64,000 nt of DNA from Vreelandella maris (GTDB taxonomy: Bacteria > Pseudomonadota > Gammaproteobacteria > Pseudomonadales > Halomonadaceae). The stretch lies in NCBI RefSeq assembly GCF_013371085.1, contig NZ_JABWCV010000013.1:56178-120177 (forward strand), in the 5' to 3' direction. Under the pieces are notes generated by a model, which saw only the letters and a program-made list of their open reading frames with translations, was not told where the DNA came from and did no database searches. Positions 56,480 through 64,000 of this stretch are shown here, piece by piece (positions within the stretch are counted from its first letter, which is position 1; each line of letters opens with the position of its first letter). Position numbers and translations under genes: made by a program.

Positions 56480-56872
56480 ATGATTGAAAAGCTGTTTATT
56501 GACCGCGCGCCACAGCCCATCGCACCGTTTTCTCATGCGTGCCGCGTAGGTGATCTGGTGTTTATCACTGGGCAAATGCCGACCGTGCCGGAAACCAACG
56601 AAATGCTGCTGGGCACTTTCACCGAGCAGACACACCGGGTGATGCAGAACCTGGCGATTGTGCTGGAAGAAGTCGGCAGCGCTTTTGAATATGTGGTGCA
56701 GTCTAGGGTGTTTATTACCAATATGGGCCATTTCGATGAAGTGAATAAGGTCTACGCGAGCTACTTTCCGCAGCCGCTACCTACCCGCACCTGCATTGGC
56801 GTAACCGGCTTAGCGGGCGGCGCCGATGTGGAAGTCGATATGATCGCCTGGATTCCGCCGTCGCAGCAATAA
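56480..56872 (+). CDS. RidA-family reactive-intermediate deaminase
   Basis: 130 residues, a Rid-family trimeric enzyme that hydrolyses reactive imines/enamines. The conserved arginine is in PLPTRTCIGVTGLAGGADVEVD and the glutamate in the same stretch. FITGQMP and VVQSRVFITNM are family marks. It lies 114 bases after aapP, so amino-acid uptake and protection from amino-acid-derived enamines may be linked. Confidence 0.92.
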   Translation: MIEKLFIDRAPQPIAPFSHACRVGDLVFITGQMPTVPETNEMLLGTFTEQTHRVMQNLAIVLEEVGSAFEYVVQSRVFITNMGHFDEVNKVYASYFPQPLPTRTCIGVTGLAGGADVEVDMIAWIPPSQQ

Positions 56873-56891
56873 ACCTTATCAATAGGCGTTA

Positions 56892-58355
56892 TCACGGCTG
56901 CCAGTGTGCCACGACGCGATTGCGCCCCGCCGCTTTGGCGGCATAGAGCGCTTGGTCAGCCTGGGCAACGGCTACTGCCTGACTGTGGTCTAAATCACTG
57001 GTGAGCGCCAAAGGTGCTATTCCCACGCTGACGGTGAGTGTCACCATCGTCGGCGTTTGAGAATCACTCGCCGTCAGATAAAACGGCTGCTGGGCTATTC
57101 GTTGGCGGATACGCTCGCCCAGTTGGACGGCCTTTTGGTGCGATAAATCACCGGCTGTAACAGCAAACTCTTCACCACCAAGCCTTGCCAGACAATCCTC
57201 AGGTCGCAGGACATCATGGACGCGCTTTGCCATCTCCACCAATAGCTCATCCCCCGCAGGGTGGCCGTAGCGATCATTGATCTGTTTGAAGTAATCAATA
57301 TCAATCATCAGCATATAATAGGCTGACACTTCAGAGCGCTCATTGAGTTGCACTAAGTGGTTAGCCAAGCCGCGCCTGTTGCGCGTGCCGGTCAAGGCGT
57401 CAAACTCGGCTGCCGCCCAGGCTTGCTCTTCGATTTTTTTGCGTTGGCTAATATCGATGGCTAGACCACCGATACGCGCCAAATAGCCATCATCGGTGTA
57501 GTAGCTTTCCATCACCAGTTCGTGCCAGCGCCATTGCCCAGATGCGACCCTGAGCTGAACATCAATACGACATTGGGTTTGCAGCCGCTGTTGGTACTCG
57601 CGAATCAAACCAAACACCCGTAATCGGTCGGCGGGCATGGCATGGGCCAGTAAGCGACGCAACGGGAGCCTAGCGTAATCGCCAGGATAACCCAGCGATA
57701 GCAGCAACGCCGAAGAGCACCAAGTGGCGCCGCTGCGAGTATTGATCTCCCAGGTGCCGCAGGCGGCGACCTGCTGCAGCAGATCAACCTGACGCTGCCT
57801 GCGGGTAAGCTGCTGTCGATAAATAGCCGAGGCGATCAGTTCAGCGCCGATCACTAGTGCCTGCAGCCCCGCTCCTTCCCAGTCAACTTCGCGTTCACAG
57901 TCGTCAAAGCCCAACGTGCCCCACCACTGGCCATCCACCATAATCGGAACGGCCACCATCGATTGAATCGATTGGCTTTCCAAATTGTCGCGCAGCGTTC
58001 CCAGACCCACCTTCGACGTAATACAGGTGTAGGATTCTCCGCGCTCACGGCGATTGACCATTTCCTCATACTCGGAATCGTCGATCAGCGTGGTAAAAAA
58101 GCGAAAGCGTTTTTGCGTTCGCTCACGATAGTGCGATGAAGACGCCCATTCAAAAACAAAATCCTGCAGGACACCGTCTGGGTTGCGCTCTATGGTTTGA
58201 AATATCCACACTCGATTGACACCCGATGCCTCCCCTAACGCCGCCAATAGCTGATCAACACCCTCACTCCAAAAGTGAGTATTGATTAGCGCACGGCTGC
58301 CCACGGCAAGGGCATTCAGCAAGCTCGGCGCATCCGGCGATAAAGGAGCAGGCAT
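56892..58355 (-). CDS. GAF-PAS diguanylate cyclase
   Basis: 487 residues, no membrane segment. A GAF domain covers about 20-185, a PAS domain (about 195-310, with PAC-like ending YLARIGGLAIDISQRKKIEEQ) follows, and a GGDEF domain (about 320-487) ends the protein. The active site is GGEEF in LARLGGEEFAV, and an inhibitory RxxD (RPED) lies five residues before it. So it should make c-di-GMP and be product-inhibited. No EAL domain. Input unknown. Confidence 0.93.
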   Translation of the reverse strand: MPAPLSPDAPSLLNALAVGSRALINTHFWSEGVDQLLAALGEASGVNRVWIFQTIERNPDGVLQDFVFEWASSSHYRERTQKRFRFFTTLIDDSEYEEMVNRRERGESYTCITSKVGLGTLRDNLESQSIQSMVAVPIMVDGQWWGTLGFDDCEREVDWEGAGLQALVIGAELIASAIYRQQLTRRQRQVDLLQQVAACGTWEINTRSGATWCSSALLLSLGYPGDYARLPLRRLLAHAMPADRLRVFGLIREYQQRLQTQCRIDVQLRVASGQWRWHELVMESYYTDDGYLARIGGLAIDISQRKKIEEQAWAAAEFDALTGTRNRRGLANHLVQLNERSEVSAYYMLMIDIDYFKQINDRYGHPAGDELLVEMAKRVHDVLRPEDCLARLGGEEFAVTAGDLSHQKAVQLGERIRQRIAQQPFYLTASDSQTPTMVTLTVSVGIAPLALTSDLDHSQAVAVAQADQALYAAKAAGRNRVVAHWQP

Positions 58356-58405
58356 AGTAGCATCTCTTTACTTTTCTTAGAGACTACCACAAAGTTTTCT
58401 GCGGA

Positions 58406-59005
58406 TTACACACCATGCCCATACAGAGTGATGCTAGCGGGTACTAACGGCGTTTGCTCACGATGGGTCGTCAGCGATTTCCCGGCCAGCGCCGTGAGCA
58501 GGATTTGCAGCGGGTCGCCGTGGCTTACCAACAGGATGATTTCACCTGCGTATTGCTGTTCTAGCCCTTCCATCACGGCGCTCATGCGCGCCGCTACTGA
58601 GCTAACGGCTTCCACCTGATGATGAGCGTGATCGGCATTAAGGCTGTCCAGTGCCCATACGTCAGGATAATGCGCATCAGTCTGCCCATCGAATTCGCCA
58701 AAATAACGCTCCCGCAGACGCTTATCTACTGCCATCTCAAGCTTAAAAGCGCTCGCCACCTGGGCAGCCGTTTGTGTCGTCCTTAAAAAATCTGAATGCA
58801 CCACTTTGGTGGGCACAGGCCACCCCCACTCAGCCACCGCCTGGGCAAGCTGGCGCTCGCCGATCGCCGAGAGACCAAACTCGTTAATACCGCGCTCAGG
58901 GCTGCTGATAATTAGCCCCTGTTGGTTTGCTTGGCTGTGGCCGTGGCGCATTAATAAATAGCGATTGCGCCAATGGTCGGAGGGAGGTTGTAAAGTATTT
59001 GACAT
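58406..59005 (-). CDS. Histidine phosphatase family protein (phosphoglycerate-mutase-like)
   Basis: About 199 residues. The catalytic motif is LMRHGHSQAN, the second histidine is in LLVSHGDPLQILL, and ERYFGEFDGQTDAHYPDVW aligns with the family. The substrate is unknown. ATG 59005 (MSNTLQPP) is my choice; the frame is open to 59056, and neither has a strong ribosome site. It is divergent from phnD. Confidence 0.85.
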   Translation of the reverse strand: MSNTLQPPSDHWRNRYLLMRHGHSQANQQGLIISSPERGINEFGLSAIGERQLAQAVAEWGWPVPTKVVHSDFLRTTQTAAQVASAFKLEMAVDKRLRERYFGEFDGQTDAHYPDVWALDSLNADHAHHQVEAVSSVAARMSAVMEGLEQQYAGEIILLVSHGDPLQILLTALAGKSLTTHREQTPLVPASITLYGHGV

Positions 59006-59072
59006 AAGTTTGTCACAAACCCTAGATTGAAGGTGTCTGCTTTCGAAAATAACCATCCTTCGCGCGGAATGT

Positions 59073-59106
59073 CCACTTACGAACTATTTTTCGTTTTCAT
59101 AAGTGG
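59073..59106. promoter_or_regulatory. Imperfect inverted repeat upstream of phnD
   Basis: CCACTTA (59073-59079) and TAAGTGG (59100-59106) are perfect inverted arms; including neighbours, 10 of 11 positions match. It lies in the 174-base gap between the divergent phosphatase and phnD genes. It does not look like a Pho box. Could be an operator or a hairpin. Confidence 0.4.
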
Positions 59107-59179
59107 CAAATCGCAGTGAAGAGAACAAAGCATTAACCATAGCAAGCACACAACAATAACCGTACAAACGAGGCATACC

Positions 59180-60172
59180 ATGGCAACTTCGCTCTTCCGC
59201 AAGCGCCCGCTTGCAATGCTTACCGCCGCATCACTCCTTCCGCTCGCCCTGTTAACAACACCTGCTTTCGCTGAGTGTGAGCGGGGTGATTTGGCTGCCA
59301 TTTATTGCGACGAAGATGGCGATATGGTCGCTGATCGTCCGTCTGACGAGTCTGAGTGGGTTAATCCCGATACGCTGATCTTTGCCTATACCCCGGTAGA
59401 AGATCCGGCCATTTATTCAGATATCTGGCAGCCCTTTATCGATCACTTGGCGGAAGTCACCGAGCGCGATGTGCGCTTCTTCGCGGTGCAGTCCAACGCG
59501 GCGCAGGTAGAAGCCATGCGCAGCGGGCGGCTGCATATTGCTGGGTTCTCTACCGGCCCCACACCGTTTGCGGTGAATTTGGCTGGTGCTGTGCCATTTG
59601 CATTGATGGGCTCTGATAGCGGCCAATTTGGTTATACCCTGCAGCTATTTACCCACGTCGATTCCGACATTCACGAGGTAGAAGACCTCAAAGGTAAGCG
59701 TGTCGCCCACACCTCGCCCACCTCCAACTCGGGGAACTTGGCCCCTCGCGCCCTGCTGCCTGAACTCGGCATTACGCCCGATGAAGATTACGAGGTGGTC
59801 TACTCGGGTAGCCACGATCAGTCCATGCTAGGTGTTGTGGCCCAAGACTATGACGCCGCTCCTGTGGCCTCTGAAGTCGTCGAGCGGATGGCCGCCCGCG
59901 GCCTTTACGATGAAGAGGACGTGCGGCTGATTTTTGAGTCCGACCGCTTCCCCACCACGTCTTACAACTACGCCCATAACCTGCACCCAGATCTGGTCAA
60001 AAAAATCGAAGAAGCCTTTTTCAGCTTTGATTTTGTCGGCACCGAGCTAGGAGAGGAGTTTGAAGGCGTCGAGAAATTTATTCCCATCAACTACCAGGAT
60101 AACTGGAAGGTAATCCGCACCATTCAGGCGGCTAATGATGTGAGTTATACGCCAGAAAATCTGGAAGAGTAA
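59180..60172 (+). CDS. phnD: Phosphonate-type ABC transporter substrate-binding protein PhnD
   Basis: Periplasmic binding protein of 330 residues; signal peptide ends near PAFAE. The anion-binding text is VAHTSPTSNSGNLAPRALLPE. A cysteine pair in CERGDLAAIYC is near the mature N-terminus. The family binds phosphonates, phosphite or phosphate esters; which one is unclear, and no C-P lyase or phosphonatase gene is in the window. First gene of phnDCEE; GAGG precedes the ATG. Confidence 0.93.
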   Translation: MATSLFRKRPLAMLTAASLLPLALLTTPAFAECERGDLAAIYCDEDGDMVADRPSDESEWVNPDTLIFAYTPVEDPAIYSDIWQPFIDHLAEVTERDVRFFAVQSNAAQVEAMRSGRLHIAGFSTGPTPFAVNLAGAVPFALMGSDSGQFGYTLQLFTHVDSDIHEVEDLKGKRVAHTSPTSNSGNLAPRALLPELGITPDEDYEVVYSGSHDQSMLGVVAQDYDAAPVASEVVERMAARGLYDEEDVRLIFESDRFPTTSYNYAHNLHPDLVKKIEEAFFSFDFVGTELGEEFEGVEKFIPINYQDNWKVIRTIQAANDVSYTPENLEE

Positions 60173-60228
60173 ACGTAACGCATCGCCTCCGGCGGTGCGG
60201 TTATTTTCTCGACGATGGAAGCGGACAC

Positions 60229-61026
60229 ATGCTGGAAATTACCAATCTGGTCAAACGTTATGGTCACGATGAAGCCGTGCTGAAAGGGCTTGACCTCAAG
60301 GTAAATGGGAACAGTGTTGTTTCTATCGTAGGCGCCTCGGGTGCAGGTAAAAGCACCATGCTGAGATGTATTAATCGCCTGGTCGAGCCCACCTCTGGCT
60401 CAATCAAACTCAACGGCAATGAGCTGGTGAACCTGAAAGGCGCTGAACTGCGCCGTGCTCGCCGCAAAATCGGCATGGTGTTCCAGGGCTTTAATCTGCT
60501 GAATCGTTTGACCGTGATGGAGAACGTGCTGGCCGGGCGGTTGGGTTACGTCAATCTCTATCAAGCGATATCGCGCCGCTATCCCCAGGCAGATATTGAA
60601 CGTGCGTTTGTGCTGATGGAGCGGGTGGGAATCGCTCACTACGCCAACAAGCGCGCGGATGAGCTATCCGGCGGTGAGCGCCAGCGGGTAGGCGTGGTTC
60701 GTGCGCTAATGCAGGAACCTGAAGTCCTGCTGGCAGACGAACCAACGGCCTCTCTCGACCCACGCACCTCCGAGCAGATCATGATACTGCTGCAGAGCCT
60801 GGCCAGCGAGCTGTCGCTGCCGGTGCTCATTAATATCCACAACGTGGCACAGGCCAAAACCTATACCGAGCGCATTGTGGGTCTACGTCACGGCAAGATG
60901 ATCTTTGATGGGTTGCCTGCCGACTTCAACAAAGACGCGCTAGACGCCATTTACGGCGGTATTGAAGCACCGGACGATGCGATCACCGAGAATCCAGCGG
61001 AGGAGCGCGCCCATGACTCCGCCTGA
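60229..61026 (+). CDS. phnC: Phosphonate-type ABC transporter ATPase PhnC
   Basis: 265 residues. Walker A GASGAGKST, Q-loop VFQGFNLLNRLTVMENVLAGRLG (a PhnC mark), signature LSGGERQRVGVVRALMQEP, Walker B VLLADEPTASLDP. It overlaps the next gene by 14 bases. Confidence 0.94.
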   Translation: MLEITNLVKRYGHDEAVLKGLDLKVNGNSVVSIVGASGAGKSTMLRCINRLVEPTSGSIKLNGNELVNLKGAELRRARRKIGMVFQGFNLLNRLTVMENVLAGRLGYVNLYQAISRRYPQADIERAFVLMERVGIAHYANKRADELSGGERQRVGVVRALMQEPEVLLADEPTASLDPRTSEQIMILLQSLASELSLPVLINIHNVAQAKTYTERIVGLRHGKMIFDGLPADFNKDALDAIYGGIEAPDDAITENPAEERAHDSA

Positions 61027-61825
61027 CGCTACCACTGCCTCACCACGTACTTGGAAAAAGCCACCGTTTATCGCCAATCCGCTGCTGCGCTACTGTTTGA
61101 TCATCGTCGCCATAGTCTATTTGGTGTGGGCGTTCGGCTCGCTACCGTTTAACTGGGCGCGCATCTCTGAAGGGTTGCCTCGCGCCGCGCGTATTTTTAG
61201 TGGCGGCTTCCCGCCCAATTTAGAGCGCTACGAGCTACTGCTGACAGGTTTTAAAGAGAGCTTTCAAATCGCCATTTTGGCCACATTGATGGGGGTTTTG
61301 CTCTCTATTCCTTTTGCCGTGATGGCGGCGCGCAATATCGCTCCAATGCCGATTTACATCATTGGCCGGGCAGTGATTATTGTCTCACGCAGCTTCCACC
61401 CGGTGATCGTGGCGATTCTGTTCGTCGCTGCTGTCGGCTTTGGTCCGCTGGCGGGCATCCTTACCCTCACGCTCTATTCGATTGGTTTTGTCGGCAAGCT
61501 GCTCGCCGAAGCGATCGAGGAAATTAACTGGGGGCAGGTTGAAGCGATGAAAGCCGCGGGAGCGGGCTATTTGGCGATTCTGTTTTATGCAGTTTTCCCA
61601 CAGATCCTGCCCCGCCAGGTCGGCCTTTCCATGTACCAATTGGACAGCAACCTTCGTGCCTCAGCGGTGGTTGGAATCGTGGGGGCAGGCGGCATTGGCG
61701 GCACGCTCATGAACGCCTTTGGGCGCTACGATTACGATTTCGCCTTTGCGATTCTGCTCGTTATTATCGCGGTCATTTTGCTCAGCGAAGGTGTCAGCGG
61801 CTGGGTAAGGAAAAAAATATGGTAG
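61013..61825 (+). CDS. phnE: Phosphonate-type ABC transporter permease PhnE, first copy
   Basis: About 270 residues with about six hydrophobic segments. The contact loop is GQVEAMKAAGAGYLAILFYAVFPQILPRQ and the C-terminal mark GIVGAGGIGGTLMNAFGRYDYDFA. I chose ATG 61013 because GGAGGAG lies 8 bases upstream, inside phnC. Confidence 0.93.
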   Translation: MTPPDATTASPRTWKKPPFIANPLLRYCLIIVAIVYLVWAFGSLPFNWARISEGLPRAARIFSGGFPPNLERYELLLTGFKESFQIAILATLMGVLLSIPFAVMAARNIAPMPIYIIGRAVIIVSRSFHPVIVAILFVAAVGFGPLAGILTLTLYSIGFVGKLLAEAIEEINWGQVEAMKAAGAGYLAILFYAVFPQILPRQVGLSMYQLDSNLRASAVVGIVGAGGIGGTLMNAFGRYDYDFAFAILLVIIAVILLSEGVSGWVRKKIW

Positions 61826-62628
61826 ATCACGCACAGCAGCTTGCCGACCGTGTTTGGCAACGTTACGACCGCAAGCAACGCCTTATTCGCTACGCCGTGC
61901 TCCTAGCCACCTTGATAGTAGTGGTCTGGACGGTACGCGATATTGATATTTTCTGGCCCTGGGTATGGGATGCGCCCAACCAAATCTCTGCGCTTGGGGG
62001 ACGCATGTGGCCACCCAGTGCAGCGGGATTTAATGGCATTATCGCGGCGCTCATTGAGACCGTGCATATCGCCACCCTGGCGACCTTCTTAACCATCTTC
62101 TTGGCCTTACCGGTGGCCTATATTGCGGCCCAAAACACTACGCCAAACCGTGCCTGCTTGTGGCTGGGGCGTTTTATTCTCGTCTCCAGCCGTTCGGTAA
62201 ACACCATTATCTGGGCGCTGCTGTTCGTGGCGATTTTTGGTCCTGGCGTGCTAGCAGGGATCCTCGCCATCGTGTTTCGCTCCATTGGCTTTATCGGCAA
62301 GTTAATGGGCGAGGCAATCGAGGAAATTGACCGTCGTCCGGTAGAAGCCATGGAAGCCACCGGGGCTTCCAAAGCCAAAGTGGTCGCCTACGCGATCGTG
62401 CCGCAGGTCATGCCCGCTTTTTTTGCCATCGTGATTCTGCGTTGGGACATCAATATTCGCGAATCGACAGTGCTTGGCTTAGTGGGTGCGGGTGGTATTG
62501 GTGTCATCCTGCAAGGAGCGATCGATACTTTTGCCTGGCCCACCGTAGCGACCATTTTGATTGCTATTATTGTGCTGGTGCTGATTGGCGAAGCCATCAC
62601 TAGCTTGCTGCGCGGCAAAGTCCTGTAA
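61819..62628 (+). CDS. phnE: Phosphonate-type ABC transporter permease PhnE, second copy
   Basis: 269 residues, second permease. Contact loop RRPVEAMEATGASKAKVVAYAIVPQVMP; end mark GLVGAGGIGVILQGAIDTFAW. It overlaps the first phnE by 7 bases. The two permeases probably form a heterodimer. A weak hairpin follows. Confidence 0.93.
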   Translation: MVDHAQQLADRVWQRYDRKQRLIRYAVLLATLIVVVWTVRDIDIFWPWVWDAPNQISALGGRMWPPSAAGFNGIIAALIETVHIATLATFLTIFLALPVAYIAAQNTTPNRACLWLGRFILVSSRSVNTIIWALLFVAIFGPGVLAGILAIVFRSIGFIGKLMGEAIEEIDRRPVEAMEATGASKAKVVAYAIVPQVMPAFFAIVILRWDINIRESTVLGLVGAGGIGVILQGAIDTFAWPTVATILIAIIVLVLIGEAITSLLRGKVL

Positions 62629-62635
62629 GTGGCCT

Positions 62636-62662
62636 AAGCGTTTGACCTAGCGCCAAACGCTT
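62636..62662 (+). terminator. Weak hairpin after phnE
   Basis: A 9-bp stem (62636-62644 with 62654-62662), loop 9, 8 bases past the phnE stop, with no clear T-run. Confidence 0.35.
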
Positions 62663-62705
62663 GCCATGTTTAAAGGATCATCAACGACAAGGAGTATGCA
62701 CAGCG

Positions 62706-63137
62706 ATGACAACTTATATCGTGGTAGCCGACGCCGCTCGCGCGCGTATTTTTACCCGTGATTCGCTTAATCTTGCCGAAAAGGAAAGCCTAGTACATGC
62801 AGCAGGAAGACTTCATGAAGGCGATTTAATCACTGATCGCCGCGGCGCCGATGTGCATGAGTCAACATCCTCTACGTCACGCTCTTCTGGAGAAGAAAAC
62901 GTTGCTTCACAGCACGAGAATGAACTGTTTGCTAAAGAGGTCGCGCAACACCTCTACAGTGCGCGGGTTAAGAATAGCCTGGAGAAGCTAATCATGGTCG
63001 CCCCACCTAAATTTTTAGGCCTGTTGCGTGACAAGCTTGATGGCCCGACCCAGAAACTGGTCATTCACTCCCTTTCGAAAGACCTAAGCAAAGCCTCACT
63101 AGCAGAAATTCAAACCGCCGTGAGCGACTTACGTTAG
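62706..63137 (+). CDS. Host-attachment-family protein (PF10116-like)
   Basis: 143 residues, cytosolic. It starts with TTYIVVADAARARIFTRDS and has LHEGDLITDRRGADVHESTS and VAPPKFLGLLRDKL, the marks of the family named after a Rhizobium attachment protein. The fold resembles the eRF1/BaeRF class, and the real role is unknown. AAGGAG lies 11 bases before ATG 62706. Confidence 0.8.
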   Translation: MTTYIVVADAARARIFTRDSLNLAEKESLVHAAGRLHEGDLITDRRGADVHESTSSTSRSSGEENVASQHENELFAKEVAQHLYSARVKNSLEKLIMVAPPKFLGLLRDKLDGPTQKLVIHSLSKDLSKASLAEIQTAVSDLR

Positions 63138-63258
63138 ATGTATTAACTTTACAATCTCCTCGCTAGCCTAAAGTAGTGGTCGCTCTCGCCGATACTAAGA
63201 AGTTCTATCAACAGTGCCTCCCTGGGTACTGACATGCACTTCGACGTCGAGAGCGATC

Positions 63259-63930
63259 ATGTTTTCCACCCTCCGAGCACGCATTCTACTAGCTGCGCTA
63301 GTAGTGATTACTCTTGCCCTGATGATTAACGGCATTGCCAGCTATACCACGGTAAAACACCATAATAATCAACAAATAACCCGTAATATAAGTGCCGTGG
63401 TTAAAGGTAATACGCAAGCTATCAACGAGTGGTTTAGCGCACGCTATACGATGCTGTCCAGTATGGAAGATGCGGTTAATAGCGATGACCCGCTTGCCGC
63501 GCTGCGCCAATTAGAGTCCTCAGGCAATTTCATGAGTACCTACATTGCCCACCCCTCTACGTCAGCCGCTATTTTTTCCGATGGCTGGGAGCCCCCTAGT
63601 GATTATGATCCTCGCCAGCGTCCCTGGTACCAAGACGCGGTAAGTGCAGGAGAAACCATTATTACTACCCCCTATGTAGATGCCCAAAGCGGTGGCCTTA
63701 TCGTTACGTTTGCGCGCCCTTATTATCAAAACGAAAAGCTAGCAGCTGTGGTTGGGGCCGATATTGCCATCACTGATGTCATAGAGATTGTTAGCGGCAT
63801 TGCACCGACAGACGCTAGCTTTGGTTTTCTTACTACGAATGACGGCACGCTCGTCGCTCACCCTGATGCTAACTTAACACTAGCCTGGATTTCTCATAGT
63901 ACCTCAGCCAGTACCGCACTCAGGCTGTAA
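63259..63930 (+). pseudogene. Cache-domain sensor, probably interrupted (N-terminal part of a chemoreceptor or similar)
   Basis: 223 residues from ATG 63259 to TAA. It has one N-terminal membrane segment (about 8-28) and a double-Cache-type sensory domain with DPRQRPWYQDAVSAGETIITTPYVDAQSGGLIVTFARPY and FLTTNDGTLVAHPDANLTL. The family normally continues past that point into a second membrane segment and a signalling domain. Here the frame loses resemblance after NLTL and stops. Neither other frame clearly resumes the family before the window ends, so a frameshift, a deletion or a genuine short protein all remain possible. Confidence 0.6.
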
Positions 63931-64000
63931 CACCGCTAAACACCTACTGGCTCGACTTACATCGGCTACTTTTTAACCACTTTCCGGCGTTCAGACACAC

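Noticed and set aside
59009..59020. TGTCACAA as a Pho-box half-site upstream of phnD
   Set aside because: Single half-site without the second direct repeat at 11-base spacing; too short to support PhoB.

Overview
The window looks like chromosome from a moderately halophilic gammaproteobacterium of the Halomonas type. The basis is protein resemblance only: a BCCT osmolyte carrier, many acidic proteins, a Pseudomonas-like xseB-ispA-dxs housekeeping block with ribA further along, and an AmiE/AmiB pair very close to the Pseudomonas amidase genes. I could not run a database search. I see no tRNA, rRNA, CRISPR array, transposase or integrase.

Layout. 1-2662 (+): three genes of a manganese/zinc/iron ABC importer, the first cut by the window edge. 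2760-8575 (-): urtABCDE, a urea importer, with no urease genes in the window. 9004-14687 (-): tctCBA tricarboxylate importer and its CitA/CitB-type two-component system. 14812-19658: DUF481 outer-membrane protein, BCCT carrier, a lone short flagellin with its own sigma-28-like promoter, folK and folM. 19768-27770: large MscS channel, YqaA-type membrane protein, IclR regulator, crotonase-fold protein, TrhO, pirin, SerA. 28020-35327: xseB-ispA-dxs, DjlA, GST, HlyIII-type protein, a small membrane protein and a zinc alcohol dehydrogenase.

35471-49001 is the most notable segment. A 37-bp direct repeat, one copy being the true 3' end of ribA and the other a detached remnant, flanks about 13.5 kb of visibly more AT-rich DNA. 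It holds a complete amide-use module. On the minus strand are a second urtABCDE-like importer, aliphatic amidase AmiE, the AmiB ATPase, formamidase FmdA and FmdB. Diverging from these is a 1118-residue hybrid sensor kinase whose sensory half is an NCS1-family transporter joined through a cysteine-rich linker, with a LuxR-type response regulator. The likely logic is that the transporter-like domain senses amide, urea or a related compound, the regulator acts in the shared control region, the importer takes up amide and the two amidases release ammonium.

49897-63930: hemE-speE, the general amino-acid importer aapJQMP, a RidA protein, a GAF/PAS/GGDEF diguanylate cyclase, a histidine phosphatase, phnDCEE phosphonate-type importer, a host-attachment-family protein and an apparently interrupted Cache-domain sensor at the right edge.

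A second theme is short tandem arrays (12- or 15-bp period) beside genes: between the two tct regulatory genes, before dxs, before hemE and before the second urtA. Before dxs the array forms two tiny overlapping reading frames that lead, by ATGA overlaps, into dxs.
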